Counted from the first letter of the stretch, positions 7,636-17,025 are shown. The stretch: 64,000 nucleotides of DNA from Anaerolineales bacterium (GCA_015075725.1 JABTTV010000001.1:4641223-4705222); one strand, 5' to 3'. The notes: generated from the sequence alone by a model not told the origin. A program made the numbers and translations.

Positions 7636-9186
7636 GTGAAAACCATCCGCCAACACCCCATCCTGATCCTTCTCGTCATCAACCTCATCATCGGGTTGAT
7701 GACGTTTCGCTCTTACGGCTTGTCATGGGACGAACCGCTTTTTTACGATTACGGCGAAGCGCTCAAATACGCCTACACCCCATCCAACTGGTTCAGCGGG
7801 GAGTTCGACGTCGAGATCTCGTTTGGTTCCAGCGGTAGCGATCATGCCAATCGCGGTCCCGCTTACTTGCTCGTTGCCCTGCCATTCGTTTCGATATTGA
7901 AACGGTTTGGATTCGATTCCGCCTCAGCCTGGCACCTGATCAACTTCCTGACCTTCAACCTCGGCATTTATCTGCTCTATCGCCTCGCCTCAAAATGGAT
8001 GAAAAAGGAGTCTGCGCTTGCGGCAGCCGCGCTTTTCGCCTTTCAACCCCTCCTGTGGGGACATTCCTTCATCAATCCCAAAGACATCCCATTCTTCACT
8101 TTCTTCATCGGCTCAGTCCTCTTCGGCTTTGAACTGATCGATGAATGGATAGTCAACCCCCCAACTGCCAATTTACCAACCGCCAAAATATTCCTCGCTT
8201 CATTCTTCCTCGGCATCGCCACCTCCATCCGCATTCTGGGTCCGCTTGCCGCTATCCTCGTCATACTATACGCCTTGGTTCAGGGTATCAGATTCATCGA
8301 CCTCCTAAAGAAGCCACTATTCTGGCTATACGCAGTTGCGTCTTTGATCGTTATGTTTGCGGCTTGGCCTTATCTTTGGCAAAGCCCGCTGGAAAAGTTC
8401 ACCGAAGTCTTCATATTTATGTCCGATAATCCAACCCAGCTCAATGTGCTTTTTGCCGGGAACGATTATCGAGCCGGAGAGACTCCGCGCCGCTACTTCC
8501 CCGTCCTGCTCGGTTACACTTTGACCGAACCAACATATCCTCTTATGGCACTGGGAGTTTTCCTTGGCCTTTGGAAAGCGGAGAACAAGAAACGACTCAC
8601 CCTTGTAATTTTACTGGCATGGTTTGGCATCCTCCTGGCTTATATTCTTTTGAAACGCCCCGCCATGTACGATGGATATCGTCACTTTCTTTTCATTCTG
8701 CCGCCCTTGTTTATTTTTTCCGGTTTCGCATTTGAATTTTTATTCGGTTGGCTGAAACAAACCTGGCAGATGCTTGCCCTCACATGCGGTGTTTTAGCGT
8801 TCAGCCTCCTGCCAATCATCCAGCTGCACCCCTATCAATATGCCTACTTCAACAACTTCGCCGGCGGAGTGGGCGGAGCCTTCCGCGAATATGAGACGGA
8901 GTATTGGCTCACCTGCTACCGCGAATCCGTTCTCGGATTGAATCAAATTGCAGAGCCGGGTACCCAGCTCTTCGTCCGGCGCGAGCCGTACATCGCCGCC
9001 TACTATGCTGACTCGAACATCACAGTTCGCGATTTCCGTAGTGAACAAAAAGATATGAAATCCGGCGATTATTACCTCGTCAACACCCGCTCGAACGAAG
9101 ACCTCAAATTCCTGCGCGGCCAACCCGCCGCAATCGAAATCTCACGCCTCGGCGCGATCTTCTGCGTCATCAAGCAAGTCCCGTAA
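7636..9186 (+). CDS. GT39-like multi-pass membrane glycosyltransferase
   Basis: 516 residues from a GTG immediately after the previous stop codon. About ten or more membrane segments are spread through the protein (e.g. ILILLVINLIIGLMTF, LIVMFAAWPYLW, MLALTCGVLAFSLLPII). The first external loop carries SYGLSWDEPLFYDYG, the acidic motif position of GT-C/PMT family enzymes, and a HANRGPAYLLVALPF region follows. Such enzymes move a sugar from a polyprenyl-phosphate carrier to protein or lipid on the outer membrane face. A polyprenyl-phosphate mannosyltransferase that could provide the donor is encoded at 35.3 kb. The acceptor is unknown. Confidence 0.78.
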   Translation: MKTIRQHPILILLVINLIIGLMTFRSYGLSWDEPLFYDYGEALKYAYTPSNWFSGEFDVEISFGSSGSDHANRGPAYLLVALPFVSILKRFGFDSASAWHLINFLTFNLGIYLLYRLASKWMKKESALAAAALFAFQPLLWGHSFINPKDIPFFTFFIGSVLFGFELIDEWIVNPPTANLPTAKIFLASFFLGIATSIRILGPLAAILVILYALVQGIRFIDLLKKPLFWLYAVASLIVMFAAWPYLWQSPLEKFTEVFIFMSDNPTQLNVLFAGNDYRAGETPRRYFPVLLGYTLTEPTYPLMALGVFLGLWKAENKKRLTLVILLAWFGILLAYILLKRPAMYDGYRHFLFILPPLFIFSGFAFEFLFGWLKQTWQMLALTCGVLAFSLLPIIQLHPYQYAYFNNFAGGVGGAFREYETEYWLTCYRESVLGLNQIAEPGTQLFVRREPYIAAYYADSNITVRDFRSEQKDMKSGDYYLVNTRSNEDLKFLRGQPAAIEISRLGAIFCVIKQVP

Positions 9187-9204
9187 TATAATCCCCGCGC
9201 CATC

Positions 9205-10035
9205 ATGACACCCTCCCCGCGCCTGCTCATCACCATCGATTACGAATCCTGGTTTGCGCCCTCCCGCCGCTACGATTTTCTGCCGCCCGAAACCCGTCTT
9301 CGCCTGGACAATGAGACCTCGCGCCACGCATTGGACCCGATCCTTGACATTTTCGGCGGATCGAAAACCACGTTCTATCTCGTCGGCGAAATGGTCGGAT
9401 GGTACCCCGAACTGCCGGAAAAAATTTCCAAAGCGGGTCACGAGGTTGGATTTCACTGCCACATCCACCGCCGGCTTGACGATGTAAAAGAAATAGAAAA
9501 AGACCTGAACGCCTCGGCGGAATGGATTCAACGATACAACGCCCGCGGCTACCGCGCGCCGATGATCAACACCGTCGAGGAAGCATACCCCCTGCTTGCA
9601 CAACATAACTTCCTATACAGCTCGTCGCAATATGCGCCCGCGGGAATGGCGGTTCGAAAAGCGAATGTATGGGAAGTTCCCGTCAGCACATTGCCCCTGC
9701 TCAAATTCCCTGCGGAATTAATTGCCCCGCGCCACATGAATCTTAAGCTCGTTGCGCGCGGCGAATTCCCTTACGGCTCAAGTTTTACCGTCGGGCTGTT
9801 CCGCAAATTGGTTTACAAAATCATCGAGCGCGATTTCAAAGCGGGCAAAAGCCCGGTCATCTTTTTGCACCCGTATGAGATTTTCACGCCAAAAGGATAC
9901 CCGCAAAATTTCATGGTGGATATGTTCCATCATCCCCTGCTCTTCCCTTTCACATACAATAAATCCAGCTTCCTCAAAGACCTTCTCAAGAATTTCCCCA
10001 CATCCACCATGCAGGACTATGTAAAAGAGTTATGA
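9205..10035 (+). CDS. polysaccharide deacetylase (NodB-like)
   Basis: 276 residues. LLITIDYESWF holds the first catalytic Asp motif of the NodB homology fold. KTTFYLVGEMV and HEVGFHCHIHRR (metal-binding histidines; H-x3-H is written as H-C-H-I-H here) follow, then RGYRAPM, the substrate-binding Arg motif. These are metal-dependent carbohydrate esterases that remove acetyl groups from N-acetyl sugars. No signal peptide is seen, so it may act on a cytoplasmic glycolipid or polymer precursor. It overlaps the next gene by four bases. A TATAAT at 9187-9192 sits 12 bases before the start and may give a short-leader transcript. Confidence 0.85.
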   Translation: MTPSPRLLITIDYESWFAPSRRYDFLPPETRLRLDNETSRHALDPILDIFGGSKTTFYLVGEMVGWYPELPEKISKAGHEVGFHCHIHRRLDDVKEIEKDLNASAEWIQRYNARGYRAPMINTVEEAYPLLAQHNFLYSSSQYAPAGMAVRKANVWEVPVSTLPLLKFPAELIAPRHMNLKLVARGEFPYGSSFTVGLFRKLVYKIIERDFKAGKSPVIFLHPYEIFTPKGYPQNFMVDMFHHPLLFPFTYNKSSFLKDLLKNFPTSTMQDYVKEL

Positions 10036-11054
10036 ACATCCAACGAGTCGATTCGCTCGATTACCCAACTCTCGATTCCAAACTGAGTTATATCGGCATC
10101 GATTCGTGGATGAATTTCATCGGCGACATGTACGGTCATGCCGTTCATCGATTCGCTGTCATCGATGGGAACCAGCCTCTCGGTGCGCTGTCGCTTCTTG
10201 AGGTCAGGCACCCGGTATTTGGTCATTATCTCGCCACAGCGCCTTTTGGAAGTTACGGGGGATTCGCGTACGAAAACATCCAAGCCCGCGACCTTTTACT
10301 GGATAAGACCCGCCGCCTCGCAAAGGAACTCAAAGCCGAATACGTCTCGCTTCGATTCGACGATACCGCCTCTCCCCCGCCCGAAGGCTGGAGCGAACAC
10401 CCCGTATATTTCACCTATCTGATTCATCTGCCCGCCAGCACGGACGAACTCATGAAACGATTCTCATCCGACCACCGCAACCACATCCGCAAATCGCTCA
10501 AGAAGGGATTCAGCTTCCGCCTCGGCCGTCTCGACCTGCTGGACGATACCTACGAAGCGATCTCCCGAAGCATGCACGAACTCGGGTCGCCATACCACTC
10601 GAAGAATTATCTGCGGCGGATGGCGGAACGCCTCGGGGATGCGCTCCAATTTGCGGTCACGTATGATGCGAGAGGGCGAATAACCGGGGGCGGGGTTTTC
10701 ATCCACCAGGGAAGGACGATTTTCAACCTGCATGCCAATGTCTTGAGGTTCGCGCGTTCCTCCTACGCGGGCGAGTTCCTGTATTGGTCGGTTATCGAAA
10801 ACGCGATTGAAAAGGGGTTTTCGACGTTCGACCTCGGGCGGAGTTTGACCGGCTCCGGCAACGATATCTTCAAATCGAAATGGGCTCCGGGAAAAAAGCC
10901 GCTTGCGTACTGGTACTGGCTCGCGCCGGGGCATGAGCTCCCCTCATTGAACCAAAAAAATCCAAAATTCCAATTCGCCATTGCCGTTTGGAAGCGCCTG
11001 CCGCGCTTCATCGTCCGCCTGCTGGGACCCTACATCATCCGCGGACTGGTCTAG
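10032..11054 (+). CDS. FemAB/GNAT-type acyl or aminoacyl transferase
   Basis: 340 residues. The middle and C-terminal part contain the FemAB/BioF2-like acetyltransferase signature: RFSSDHRNHIRKSLKKGFSF, then GGGVFIHQGRTIFNLHAN and FLYWSVIENAIEKGFSTFDLGRS, followed by FKSKWAPGKKPLAYWYW. Family members attach amino acids or acyl groups to wall precursors or exopolysaccharide intermediates. Its four-base overlap with the deacetylase suggests the two modify the same polysaccharide, deacetylation exposing an amine for acylation; that coupling is inference. Confidence 0.8.
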   Translation: MNIQRVDSLDYPTLDSKLSYIGIDSWMNFIGDMYGHAVHRFAVIDGNQPLGALSLLEVRHPVFGHYLATAPFGSYGGFAYENIQARDLLLDKTRRLAKELKAEYVSLRFDDTASPPPEGWSEHPVYFTYLIHLPASTDELMKRFSSDHRNHIRKSLKKGFSFRLGRLDLLDDTYEAISRSMHELGSPYHSKNYLRRMAERLGDALQFAVTYDARGRITGGGVFIHQGRTIFNLHANVLRFARSSYAGEFLYWSVIENAIEKGFSTFDLGRSLTGSGNDIFKSKWAPGKKPLAYWYWLAPGHELPSLNQKNPKFQFAIAVWKRLPRFIVRLLGPYIIRGLV

Positions 11055-11062
11055 CCAGGAAC

Positions 11063-11344
11063 ATGCTTGCCACGCTCACAATCCATTTGCGCATTCCACT
11101 CTGCGCCTCACTGAAAGAAAAACGCGGACGGATCAAGCCGCTCATGTCGCGCCTGCATCGCGAATTCAATGTATCCGTTGCGGAGATGGACCTGCATGAT
11201 AAATGGGATGAAGCCATCCTCCTGTGTGCCATGGCGGGAAACGACCGTGCCTTTCTGCAATCAGCGCTGCAAACTGTGGCAAAATGGGTGGAGGCGAATT
11301 GGCCGGATGGCGATGTCTGGGATACAAGGATCGAAACGGTCTAA
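11063..11344 (+). CDS. DUF503 family protein
   Basis: 93 residues from the ATG at 11063 (AGCCAGGA upstream); the open frame extends 75 bases further into the previous gene without good cause. The sequence has the family pattern: a short beta strand LATLTIHLRIP, then CASLKEKRGRIKPLMSRLHREFNVSVAEMD and WVEANWPDGDVWDTRIE. DUF503 proteins are small ferredoxin-like-fold cytoplasmic proteins, often encoded near ribosome-maturation genes; their role is unknown. Confidence 0.85.
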   Translation: MLATLTIHLRIPLCASLKEKRGRIKPLMSRLHREFNVSVAEMDLHDKWDEAILLCAMAGNDRAFLQSALQTVAKWVEANWPDGDVWDTRIETV

Positions 11345-11403
11345 AGGTCGAATGTTACGGTAAAAAATGTCAGCCTGTAATCCGTAGCCGCGAGGAGAAA
11401 ACA

Positions 11404-12195
11404 ATGGATCTACAACTCAAAGACAAATGCGCCTTCATTGCAGGATCATCGCGTGGATTAGGTCACGCCACCGCCGCGACTCTTGCCCGCGAAGGATGCC
11501 GGGTTGTTTTAAACAGCCGTGACGAAAGAAAAGTCGTCGCCGCAGCGAAGAAAATCACGGACGAAACAGGCACACAGGCATACGGTCTGGCGGGAGACGT
11601 GAGCGATACGTCATCGGCGGAAAAGCTGATCACCGCCACGGTCGAAGCGCTTGGCGGACTCGATATCCTGATCACAAATGCGGGCGGACCTCCGGCGGGT
11701 CCCTTCGAATCTTTCGATGAAGACGACTGGCAGCGGGCGGTGGACGCTTCCTTTCTGAGCCATGTCCGTTTAATCCGCGCCGCCCTGCCTCATCTACGAA
11801 AGTCATCCGCCCCGGCTGTTTTAGCGGTTACTTCCTACACGGTCAAACAACCCATGCCAAACCTTGTGCTATCGAACAGCGTCCGCATGGCGACCATCGG
11901 ATTGATAAAATCTCTCGCCCTCGACCTCGGAAGGGAAAATATCCGTTTCAACGCCATCCTGCCCGGCTGGACGATGACGGAGCGCGTGGAGGAATTGATG
12001 GGTTTTCGCGCAAAGACGAACAAGACAAAGGTCGAAGATGAATTTGCAAAACAAACCGCGGAGATTCCCCTGGGGCGGATGGCGCGACCGCAGGAATTTG
12101 CAAACGCCGCAGTGTTCCTGGTTTCGCCAGCCGCATCCTATATCCACGGCGTCGCCATGGCGGTCGACGGCGGCATCATTAAAGCGACGCTATGA
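11404..12195 (+). CDS. SDR-like protein with altered catalytic residues
   Basis: 263 residues from ATG 11404 behind GAGGAGAAAACA. The Rossmann start (AFIAGSSRGLGHATA, a slight variant of TGxxxGxG) and NAG (ITNAGGP) are present, as is the C-terminal GWTMTERV and GRMARPQEFANAAVFLVSPAASYIHGVAMAVDGG pattern of FabG-like reductases. The usual Tyr-x3-Lys is replaced: aligning SNSVRMATIGLIKSLA with a canonical YxxxK helix puts Ser at the Tyr and Arg at the Lys. This matches an SDR subgroup often called 3-oxoacyl-ACP reductase-like but lacking the normal catalytic tetrad. Activity and substrate are therefore uncertain. Confidence 0.82.
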   Translation: MDLQLKDKCAFIAGSSRGLGHATAATLAREGCRVVLNSRDERKVVAAAKKITDETGTQAYGLAGDVSDTSSAEKLITATVEALGGLDILITNAGGPPAGPFESFDEDDWQRAVDASFLSHVRLIRAALPHLRKSSAPAVLAVTSYTVKQPMPNLVLSNSVRMATIGLIKSLALDLGRENIRFNAILPGWTMTERVEELMGFRAKTNKTKVEDEFAKQTAEIPLGRMARPQEFANAAVFLVSPAASYIHGVAMAVDGGIIKATL

Positions 12196-12278
12196 TCGAT
12201 TTGCCCATATGGTACACTTTCCAACCGTTTCGGCTCTGCTTGCACACTTAATCGCCAAGCATTTCTCATCACCAACAA

Positions 12279-13784
12279 ATGACAAAACTCTCCCGTCTTA
12301 CCCGTAATTCGCTGACCGTTGCCTTCTTCTTTCTGATCGACAAAGTGCTTGCCTTTGTGCGCACGGGCATCATCTCGCGCCAGTACTCGGATGAAGTGCA
12401 TCTGCTTGACACGTTCAACGCCGCAAACAACCTCCCCGACCTGTTATTTGCGTTGATCTCCGGGGGAGCGCTCGCCATGGCATTCATCCCGCTGCTGACC
12501 GAATACATCACCACCAAGGACCGCGCCGCCGCATGGGACTTGTTCTCGCGCGTGGCGAACATCGGTTTTTTGGTTACAGGCGGTTTTGCCATCTTCATTG
12601 CCATCTTTGCCCAGCAGATCGTGGACGCCAATCTCGGCATCGCGCCGGGGTTTGGAGCAGAGCAGCGCAAATTACTTGCGGATCTGATGCGCCTGAATCT
12701 TATAGGCACGATCATCTTTTCCATCAGCGGCCTCGTGATGGCTTCGCTGCAAGCCAATCAACATTTCGTATTGCCCGCGCTCGCGCCCGGTATGTATAAC
12801 GTCGGACAAATCCTCGGCGCCATATTTCTTGTGCCGCGCTTTGGAATTCATGGTCTGGTTTACGGAGTCATCCTCGGGGCGGCGTTCCATCTGCTCATTC
12901 AGGTTCCCGGCTTGATCATGTACGGCTTTCGCTGGACGCCCGCCGTGGATTTGCGACACACGGGTTTGATCGAAGCGCTCAAACTTATGGCTCCGCGCCT
13001 TTTTACCATGGCGGGAATTCAGATCATCTTCATCGCCCGCGATAACCTTGCGTCACGTCTCGACCAGGTCGGCGCAGTGACTTCGCTCACCTACGGCTGG
13101 ATGATCATGCAAGTCCCTGAAACGATTTTAGGGACGGCAATCGCAACAGCCATGCTGCCCGCTTTATCCGAACTCGCCTCCAAACAAGACTGGCACGGAT
13201 TCAGCGTTACCGTCGAACGCGCCCTCCGTGTCCTCATCGCCTTAACCCTACCCATTGCGGCAGTGATGGCGGCTGGGATTCACCCCCTCGTGCGCGGCAT
13301 TTTCGGATTTTCAGAAGAAATTTCCCAACTCATCACCTGGACCACCCGCGCTTATCTCGCCACGCTGACCGGCTATACCATTCATGAGATCGCCATCCGC
13401 GCCTTCTACGCCCGCAAGGAGCCGATGATTCCCTTATATGCGGTCGCCATCCGGTTGTTGATCTTCTTGACGATCGGCATCCTCGGCGTGACATACTTCC
13501 AAGATATCGGCGCGCCTGTCATCGCTTTTGCAGAGATCGCCCTGCTCATCGAAGCCGTCATCATCCTGGGCTGGCTCTCAAAACGCACCCATGAAACTCT
13601 GAAAACGAACACTGTCATCATTAAGGGTCTAATTGCGGCAATCGTCGGCGGCATACTTGCCTACCTGATCGCGCTTTACCTGCCCGGTGGAGCGATCTCC
13701 ACCGCATTGATCGGCATGATCGTCGGCGGGATCATCTCGCTGGCAATCATCTGGTCCGAGGCAAAGATCGTTCTGAAGTTGTAA
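12279..13784 (+). CDS. murJ: lipid II flippase MurJ
   Basis: 501 residues with about fourteen membrane segments. The start LTRNSLTVAFFFLIDKVLAFVRTGIISRQYS and the loop NNLPDLLFALISGGALAMAFIPLLTEY are the conserved MviN/MurJ beginning, with the substrate-cavity Arg in the first helix region. MurJ flips the undecaprenyl-linked peptidoglycan precursor to the outer face. It ends the long glycan/envelope run with an 83-base gap to the preceding gene, so it may have its own promoter. Confidence 0.9.
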   Translation: MTKLSRLTRNSLTVAFFFLIDKVLAFVRTGIISRQYSDEVHLLDTFNAANNLPDLLFALISGGALAMAFIPLLTEYITTKDRAAAWDLFSRVANIGFLVTGGFAIFIAIFAQQIVDANLGIAPGFGAEQRKLLADLMRLNLIGTIIFSISGLVMASLQANQHFVLPALAPGMYNVGQILGAIFLVPRFGIHGLVYGVILGAAFHLLIQVPGLIMYGFRWTPAVDLRHTGLIEALKLMAPRLFTMAGIQIIFIARDNLASRLDQVGAVTSLTYGWMIMQVPETILGTAIATAMLPALSELASKQDWHGFSVTVERALRVLIALTLPIAAVMAAGIHPLVRGIFGFSEEISQLITWTTRAYLATLTGYTIHEIAIRAFYARKEPMIPLYAVAIRLLIFLTIGILGVTYFQDIGAPVIAFAEIALLIEAVIILGWLSKRTHETLKTNTVIIKGLIAAIVGGILAYLIALYLPGGAISTALIGMIVGGIISLAIIWSEAKIVLKL

Positions 13785-13865
13785 AACACTTCAACATTTA
13801 AAACCTTCCGTTTTTTTCCTGGTTAACCAAAATTAAACACCAGAGAAGCATCCATCAAAAGAATG

Positions 13866-13871
13866 TATAAT
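13866..13871 (+). promoter_or_regulatory. -10 box, leaderless start of the TPR gene
   Basis: TATAAT ends 7 bases before the ATG at 13879, with TG directly in front. The transcript would begin at the start codon. There is no Shine-Dalgarno in the 7 bases. Confidence 0.5.
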
Positions 13872-13878
13872 CACGCCC

Positions 13879-14979
13879 ATGTCTGAAGAATTAGAATCCA
13901 CACAATCGAATAAACCTGCCGACCCCGACAGCACAAAAAAGATGAAGGCGTACAAGGAAGAAGACACCCAGCCGCTGAAACCGGCCGGGGTGGAAGACCA
14001 GAGACCGGCGGCGGAAGAGCCGAAAACCACACCGCCAGTAAAGAAAACATCGCGTTGGAAATCCATCCTCGGCGGTGTCCTGGGATTCATCCTGCTCATC
14101 GTTCTGGGCGGATTCGGCGGTTACAGTTCCGGCATCAACGCGCGCGAGAACGCCGAAGATGCCATCCTCGTCCAACAGCTTTCCGAACAGTATTCATTTG
14201 CCCTGGTCGATATTCAATTCGGACGGTATGAAAACGCACGCCAGCGGTTGGAATACATCATCCAGAAAGACCCGAACTTCCCCGGCGCGCAGGAAAAACT
14301 GACCGAGGTGTTGGTGTTGAGCAGCATCCCCACACCCACCCCCGCGCCCACCGCCACTGCCACGCCCGATTTCAGCGGCGCGGAAAATGCGTTTTTACGC
14401 GCGCAGGAACTTATCCGCGCCCAGGATTGGACCGGCGCGTTGACGGCTTTGGATACCGTCCGCAAACTGGACCAGAATTACAAAGCGGCGCAGGTCGACG
14501 GCATGTATTATTTCGCGCTTCGCAACAAGGGACACGACCTGATCACAAAAGAAGGCAACCTTGAAGGCGGCATTTACTTCCTGACCCTCGCCGAACGTTT
14601 CGGTCCGCTCGATAACACGGCGAAAGGATTGCGCGACGGCGCGCGGGCCTACATGGTAGGCGCAAGTTTCTGGGAACTCGATTGGGAACAAGCCGCGAAC
14701 AACTTCGAGCAGGTATCCGCCGGGTGGCCCTCGATGTGGGATGGGACCATGACCGCCGCCCAGCGTTTCGTCATCGCATCGTCGCGCTTCGCTGACGAGA
14801 TGTTCGCAGTGCAGGAGTTTTGCGGAGCTTACGACCAGTATGCAAAAGCAGCAAGCCTGGGTCAACTGGATGAAGCCAGCCTCGCAAGACAAAACCAGGC
14901 TTATGCCAACTGCTACCCGGCGACAGAGCCGCCCGCCACAGAACCTCCTCCAGCCGAGATCCCCACAGCCACCCCGTAA
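13879..14979 (+). CDS. membrane-anchored TPR protein
   Basis: 366 residues. The N-terminal 55 residues are charged and low in complexity (lysine, glutamate, proline). One membrane helix follows (ILGGVLGFILLIVLGGFGG, about 59-77), then an extracytoplasmic region. That region contains TPR-like helical pairs (YSFALVDIQFGRYENARQRLEYIIQKDPNFPGAQEKL, AENAFLRAQELIRAQDWTGALTALDTVRKLD), separated by a Pro/Thr linker (PTPTPAPTATATP). The tail is again proline-rich (TEPPATEPPPAEIPTATP). TPRs normally mediate protein contacts; partners are unknown. The next gene begins 6 bases after the stop. Confidence 0.78.
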   Translation: MSEELESTQSNKPADPDSTKKMKAYKEEDTQPLKPAGVEDQRPAAEEPKTTPPVKKTSRWKSILGGVLGFILLIVLGGFGGYSSGINARENAEDAILVQQLSEQYSFALVDIQFGRYENARQRLEYIIQKDPNFPGAQEKLTEVLVLSSIPTPTPAPTATATPDFSGAENAFLRAQELIRAQDWTGALTALDTVRKLDQNYKAAQVDGMYYFALRNKGHDLITKEGNLEGGIYFLTLAERFGPLDNTAKGLRDGARAYMVGASFWELDWEQAANNFEQVSAGWPSMWDGTMTAAQRFVIASSRFADEMFAVQEFCGAYDQYAKAASLGQLDEASLARQNQAYANCYPATEPPATEPPPAEIPTATP

Positions 14980-14985
14980 TCATCC

Positions 14986-15492
14986 ATGAGCGCGCCTTCC
15001 ACAACCGCATTGGCGGTGATCTATTGGATGCACTTCCTCGCCACTGTGACATGGATCGGGAGCCTGGCGGCGATCAACCTGCTCTTCCTCCCCGCATCAA
15101 AACGGACCTTGAAACTGGCGGACCAACTCAGCCTTGTCTCCGCCCTTCAAAAGCGACTCGAGCCCCTTGCCTGGTTCTGCATGGGCGTCCTTTTGGTTAC
15201 GGGATTGTTTCAGTTGAGCACCAGCCCGCATTATGACGGATTCCTTTCGATCAGCACGCAATGGTCGCTCGCCATCCTCGCCAAACACGGATTCGCCGTC
15301 CTCATGGTCGTAGTCAGCGCCATCCAAACCTGGGAAGTTCTCCCTGCGATCCAGCGCCTTCTTCTAAAAAAAGACAGGGCAGATGAAGCCGAGCTTGCCC
15401 ATCTGCAAAAAAGGGAAACCAGACTCTTGAGGGTCAACCTGCTGCTCTCGGCGCTGATCCTGGCAGCCACAGCGCTGGCAAGAGTATCTTGA
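14986..15492 (+). CDS. CopD-like four-helix membrane protein
   Basis: 168 residues, four hydrophobic helices. VIYWMHFLATVTWIGSLAAINLLFLP places a histidine and WIGS in the first helix, and FCMGVLLVTGLFQL and AKHGFAVLMVVVSAIQTWEVLP follow. This is the pattern of the CopD / DUF2269-type family, whose members bind copper or haem through membrane histidines. Direct evidence for metal transport is absent, since no copper genes are nearby. It shares a transcript with the TPR gene and is followed by a strong terminator. Confidence 0.68.
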   Translation: MSAPSTTALAVIYWMHFLATVTWIGSLAAINLLFLPASKRTLKLADQLSLVSALQKRLEPLAWFCMGVLLVTGLFQLSTSPHYDGFLSISTQWSLAILAKHGFAVLMVVVSAIQTWEVLPAIQRLLLKKDRADEAELAHLQKRETRLLRVNLLLSALILAATALARVS

Positions 15493-15502
15493 ATCAAACA
15501 CG

Positions 15503-15543
15503 ACTCACCCGGAGATTAAGGTTTCTCGGGTGAGTTCGTTTTT
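15503..15543 (+). terminator. rho-independent terminator
   Basis: ACTCACCCGGAGA pairs with TCTCGGGTGAGT (one bulge), then TTCGTTTTT. It ends the TPR/CopD-like transcript. Confidence 0.85.
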
Positions 15544-15655
15544 AAGAACAAATGGAACGCCGATTAACACTGAAAACGCGTTTTTAATCCTTTCCCGCGC
15601 GCTTCGCGGTCTGCGCTTGTCCGCGTCCCGATTAAATTTGGGGTAAATTACGTTG

Positions 15656-17008
15656 CTATAACTTTATCAAACTAGGCTGTTCCGCAAGGACACCAGTCAG
15701 ATCGTATGCGAACGCGCCGGTGATCCTGACCGGGACGATATCGCCCACATTCGCCCTGCCTTCCACCACCAGATACCCATCGACCTCCGGCGCGTCGCGA
15801 TAAGACCGCCCGACCGATATGCCGTTATCGAATCCTTCCACCAACACATCCAAAGTCCTGCCCACATAAGACTGGTTGACCTGAAGCGAAATATTCTGCT
15901 GGAGTTCCATCAGGCGTCCCTCCCGTTCCTGCTTGACCTCTTTGGGGACGGGATCGCCCAGCGGCGCAGAAGTAGTACCGGGTTCGAAGGAAAACTGAAA
16001 TGTCCCGGCGCGGTCGAAGCGCATCTCGTTCACAAAATCGTACAATGCCTGGAATTCCTCTTCCGTCTCGCCGGGGTAGCCGACGATGAACGTCGTTCGA
16101 ATGGCAAGGTCCTCGATCGTCGAGCGCATTTTTCCGAGCGTTTTATACACCCAATCCATGTTGGATGGGCGTCTCATCCGGTATAAGGTCTTGGGATGGG
16201 CATGCTGAAGGGGAATGTCGAGATAGGGCAAAATTTGTTTGCGGGTCGCCATCACATCGATCAGCCTGTCGGTGACGTATCCCGGGAAGGCATACATGAT
16301 GCGGATCCAATCCATATCGGGCACGGAGTCGGTCAACTGCTCGAGCAGGACAGCCAATCCATCTTTCATTCCGAGGTCGTGGCCGTAATCCGTCGAGTCC
16401 TGCGCTATAAGAATCAATTCCCGAACGCCGTTATCCCGCAGGACCCGCGCCTCATGGATGATGGACTCGACCGGGCGGGAAACTGCCGTGCCCTTGATGA
16501 GCGGAATCGCGCAAAACGCGCAGGGCCGCCTGCATCCATCCGCGATTTTTAGATAGGCGCTCGGCCCCGTCACGCTGACGCGCAACGCGCCGTGTTCATC
16601 TGCGCCGACCGTGGGCGCTTCGGGCAAATGATAAACAGGTTCGGGATGTTTACCTTTTCTAACCTCATCGACAACCTGAACGATGTCCATCCAGCGCCGT
16701 GTGCCCAGGATCGCATCGATGCCGGGGACTCTTTTTGCAACCTCCACACCATAGCGCTGGGTCAGGCATCCCGCCGCGATGAGGACCTGATGCTTCCTTT
16801 TGCCTTGCGCCAGTTCGCCCAGCACGCGATACGACTCGTCCTTGGCGGGACCGATGAACCCGCAGGTGTTGACGATCAAAACCGAAGCCTTCGACGGGTC
16901 TTCGACAAAGCGATATCCTTCGCCTGCCAGCAATTGCGCCATCGAATCGGAATCGACCGTGTTCTTCGAGCAGCCAAGGGATACCAGGTGAAAAGTTTGT
17001 TTGGTCAC
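15656..17008 (-). CDS. rimO: ribosomal protein S12 methylthiotransferase
   Basis: 450 residues from a GTG at 17008, which has GAGGAAA 6 bases upstream; a TTG 18 bases earlier overlaps the -10 box and is unlikely. An N-terminal UPF0004 domain carries three cluster cysteines (SLGCSKN, NTCGF, AAGCL). The radical-SAM motif is CRRPCAFC (C-x3-C-x2-C), and a C-terminal TRAM domain follows (about 385-450). RimO adds a methylthio group to the conserved Asp of S12. The SLGCSKN version distinguishes it from MiaB. The 5' end abuts an RHS gene remnant, so its upstream region has been replaced by foreign sequence. Confidence 0.94.
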   Translation of the reverse strand: MTKQTFHLVSLGCSKNTVDSDSMAQLLAGEGYRFVEDPSKASVLIVNTCGFIGPAKDESYRVLGELAQGKRKHQVLIAAGCLTQRYGVEVAKRVPGIDAILGTRRWMDIVQVVDEVRKGKHPEPVYHLPEAPTVGADEHGALRVSVTGPSAYLKIADGCRRPCAFCAIPLIKGTAVSRPVESIIHEARVLRDNGVRELILIAQDSTDYGHDLGMKDGLAVLLEQLTDSVPDMDWIRIMYAFPGYVTDRLIDVMATRKQILPYLDIPLQHAHPKTLYRMRRPSNMDWVYKTLGKMRSTIEDLAIRTTFIVGYPGETEEEFQALYDFVNEMRFDRAGTFQFSFEPGTTSAPLGDPVPKEVKQEREGRLMELQQNISLQVNQSYVGRTLDVLVEGFDNGISVGRSYRDAPEVDGYLVVEGRANVGDIVPVRITGAFAYDLTGVLAEQPSLIKL

Positions 17009-17025
17009 AGATTTCCTCTGCGCCA

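Noticed and set aside
12138..12757. Minus-strand open frames across the SDR and murJ genes
   Set aside because: They are complements of plus-strand genes with clear family motifs and carry no ribosome binding sites.
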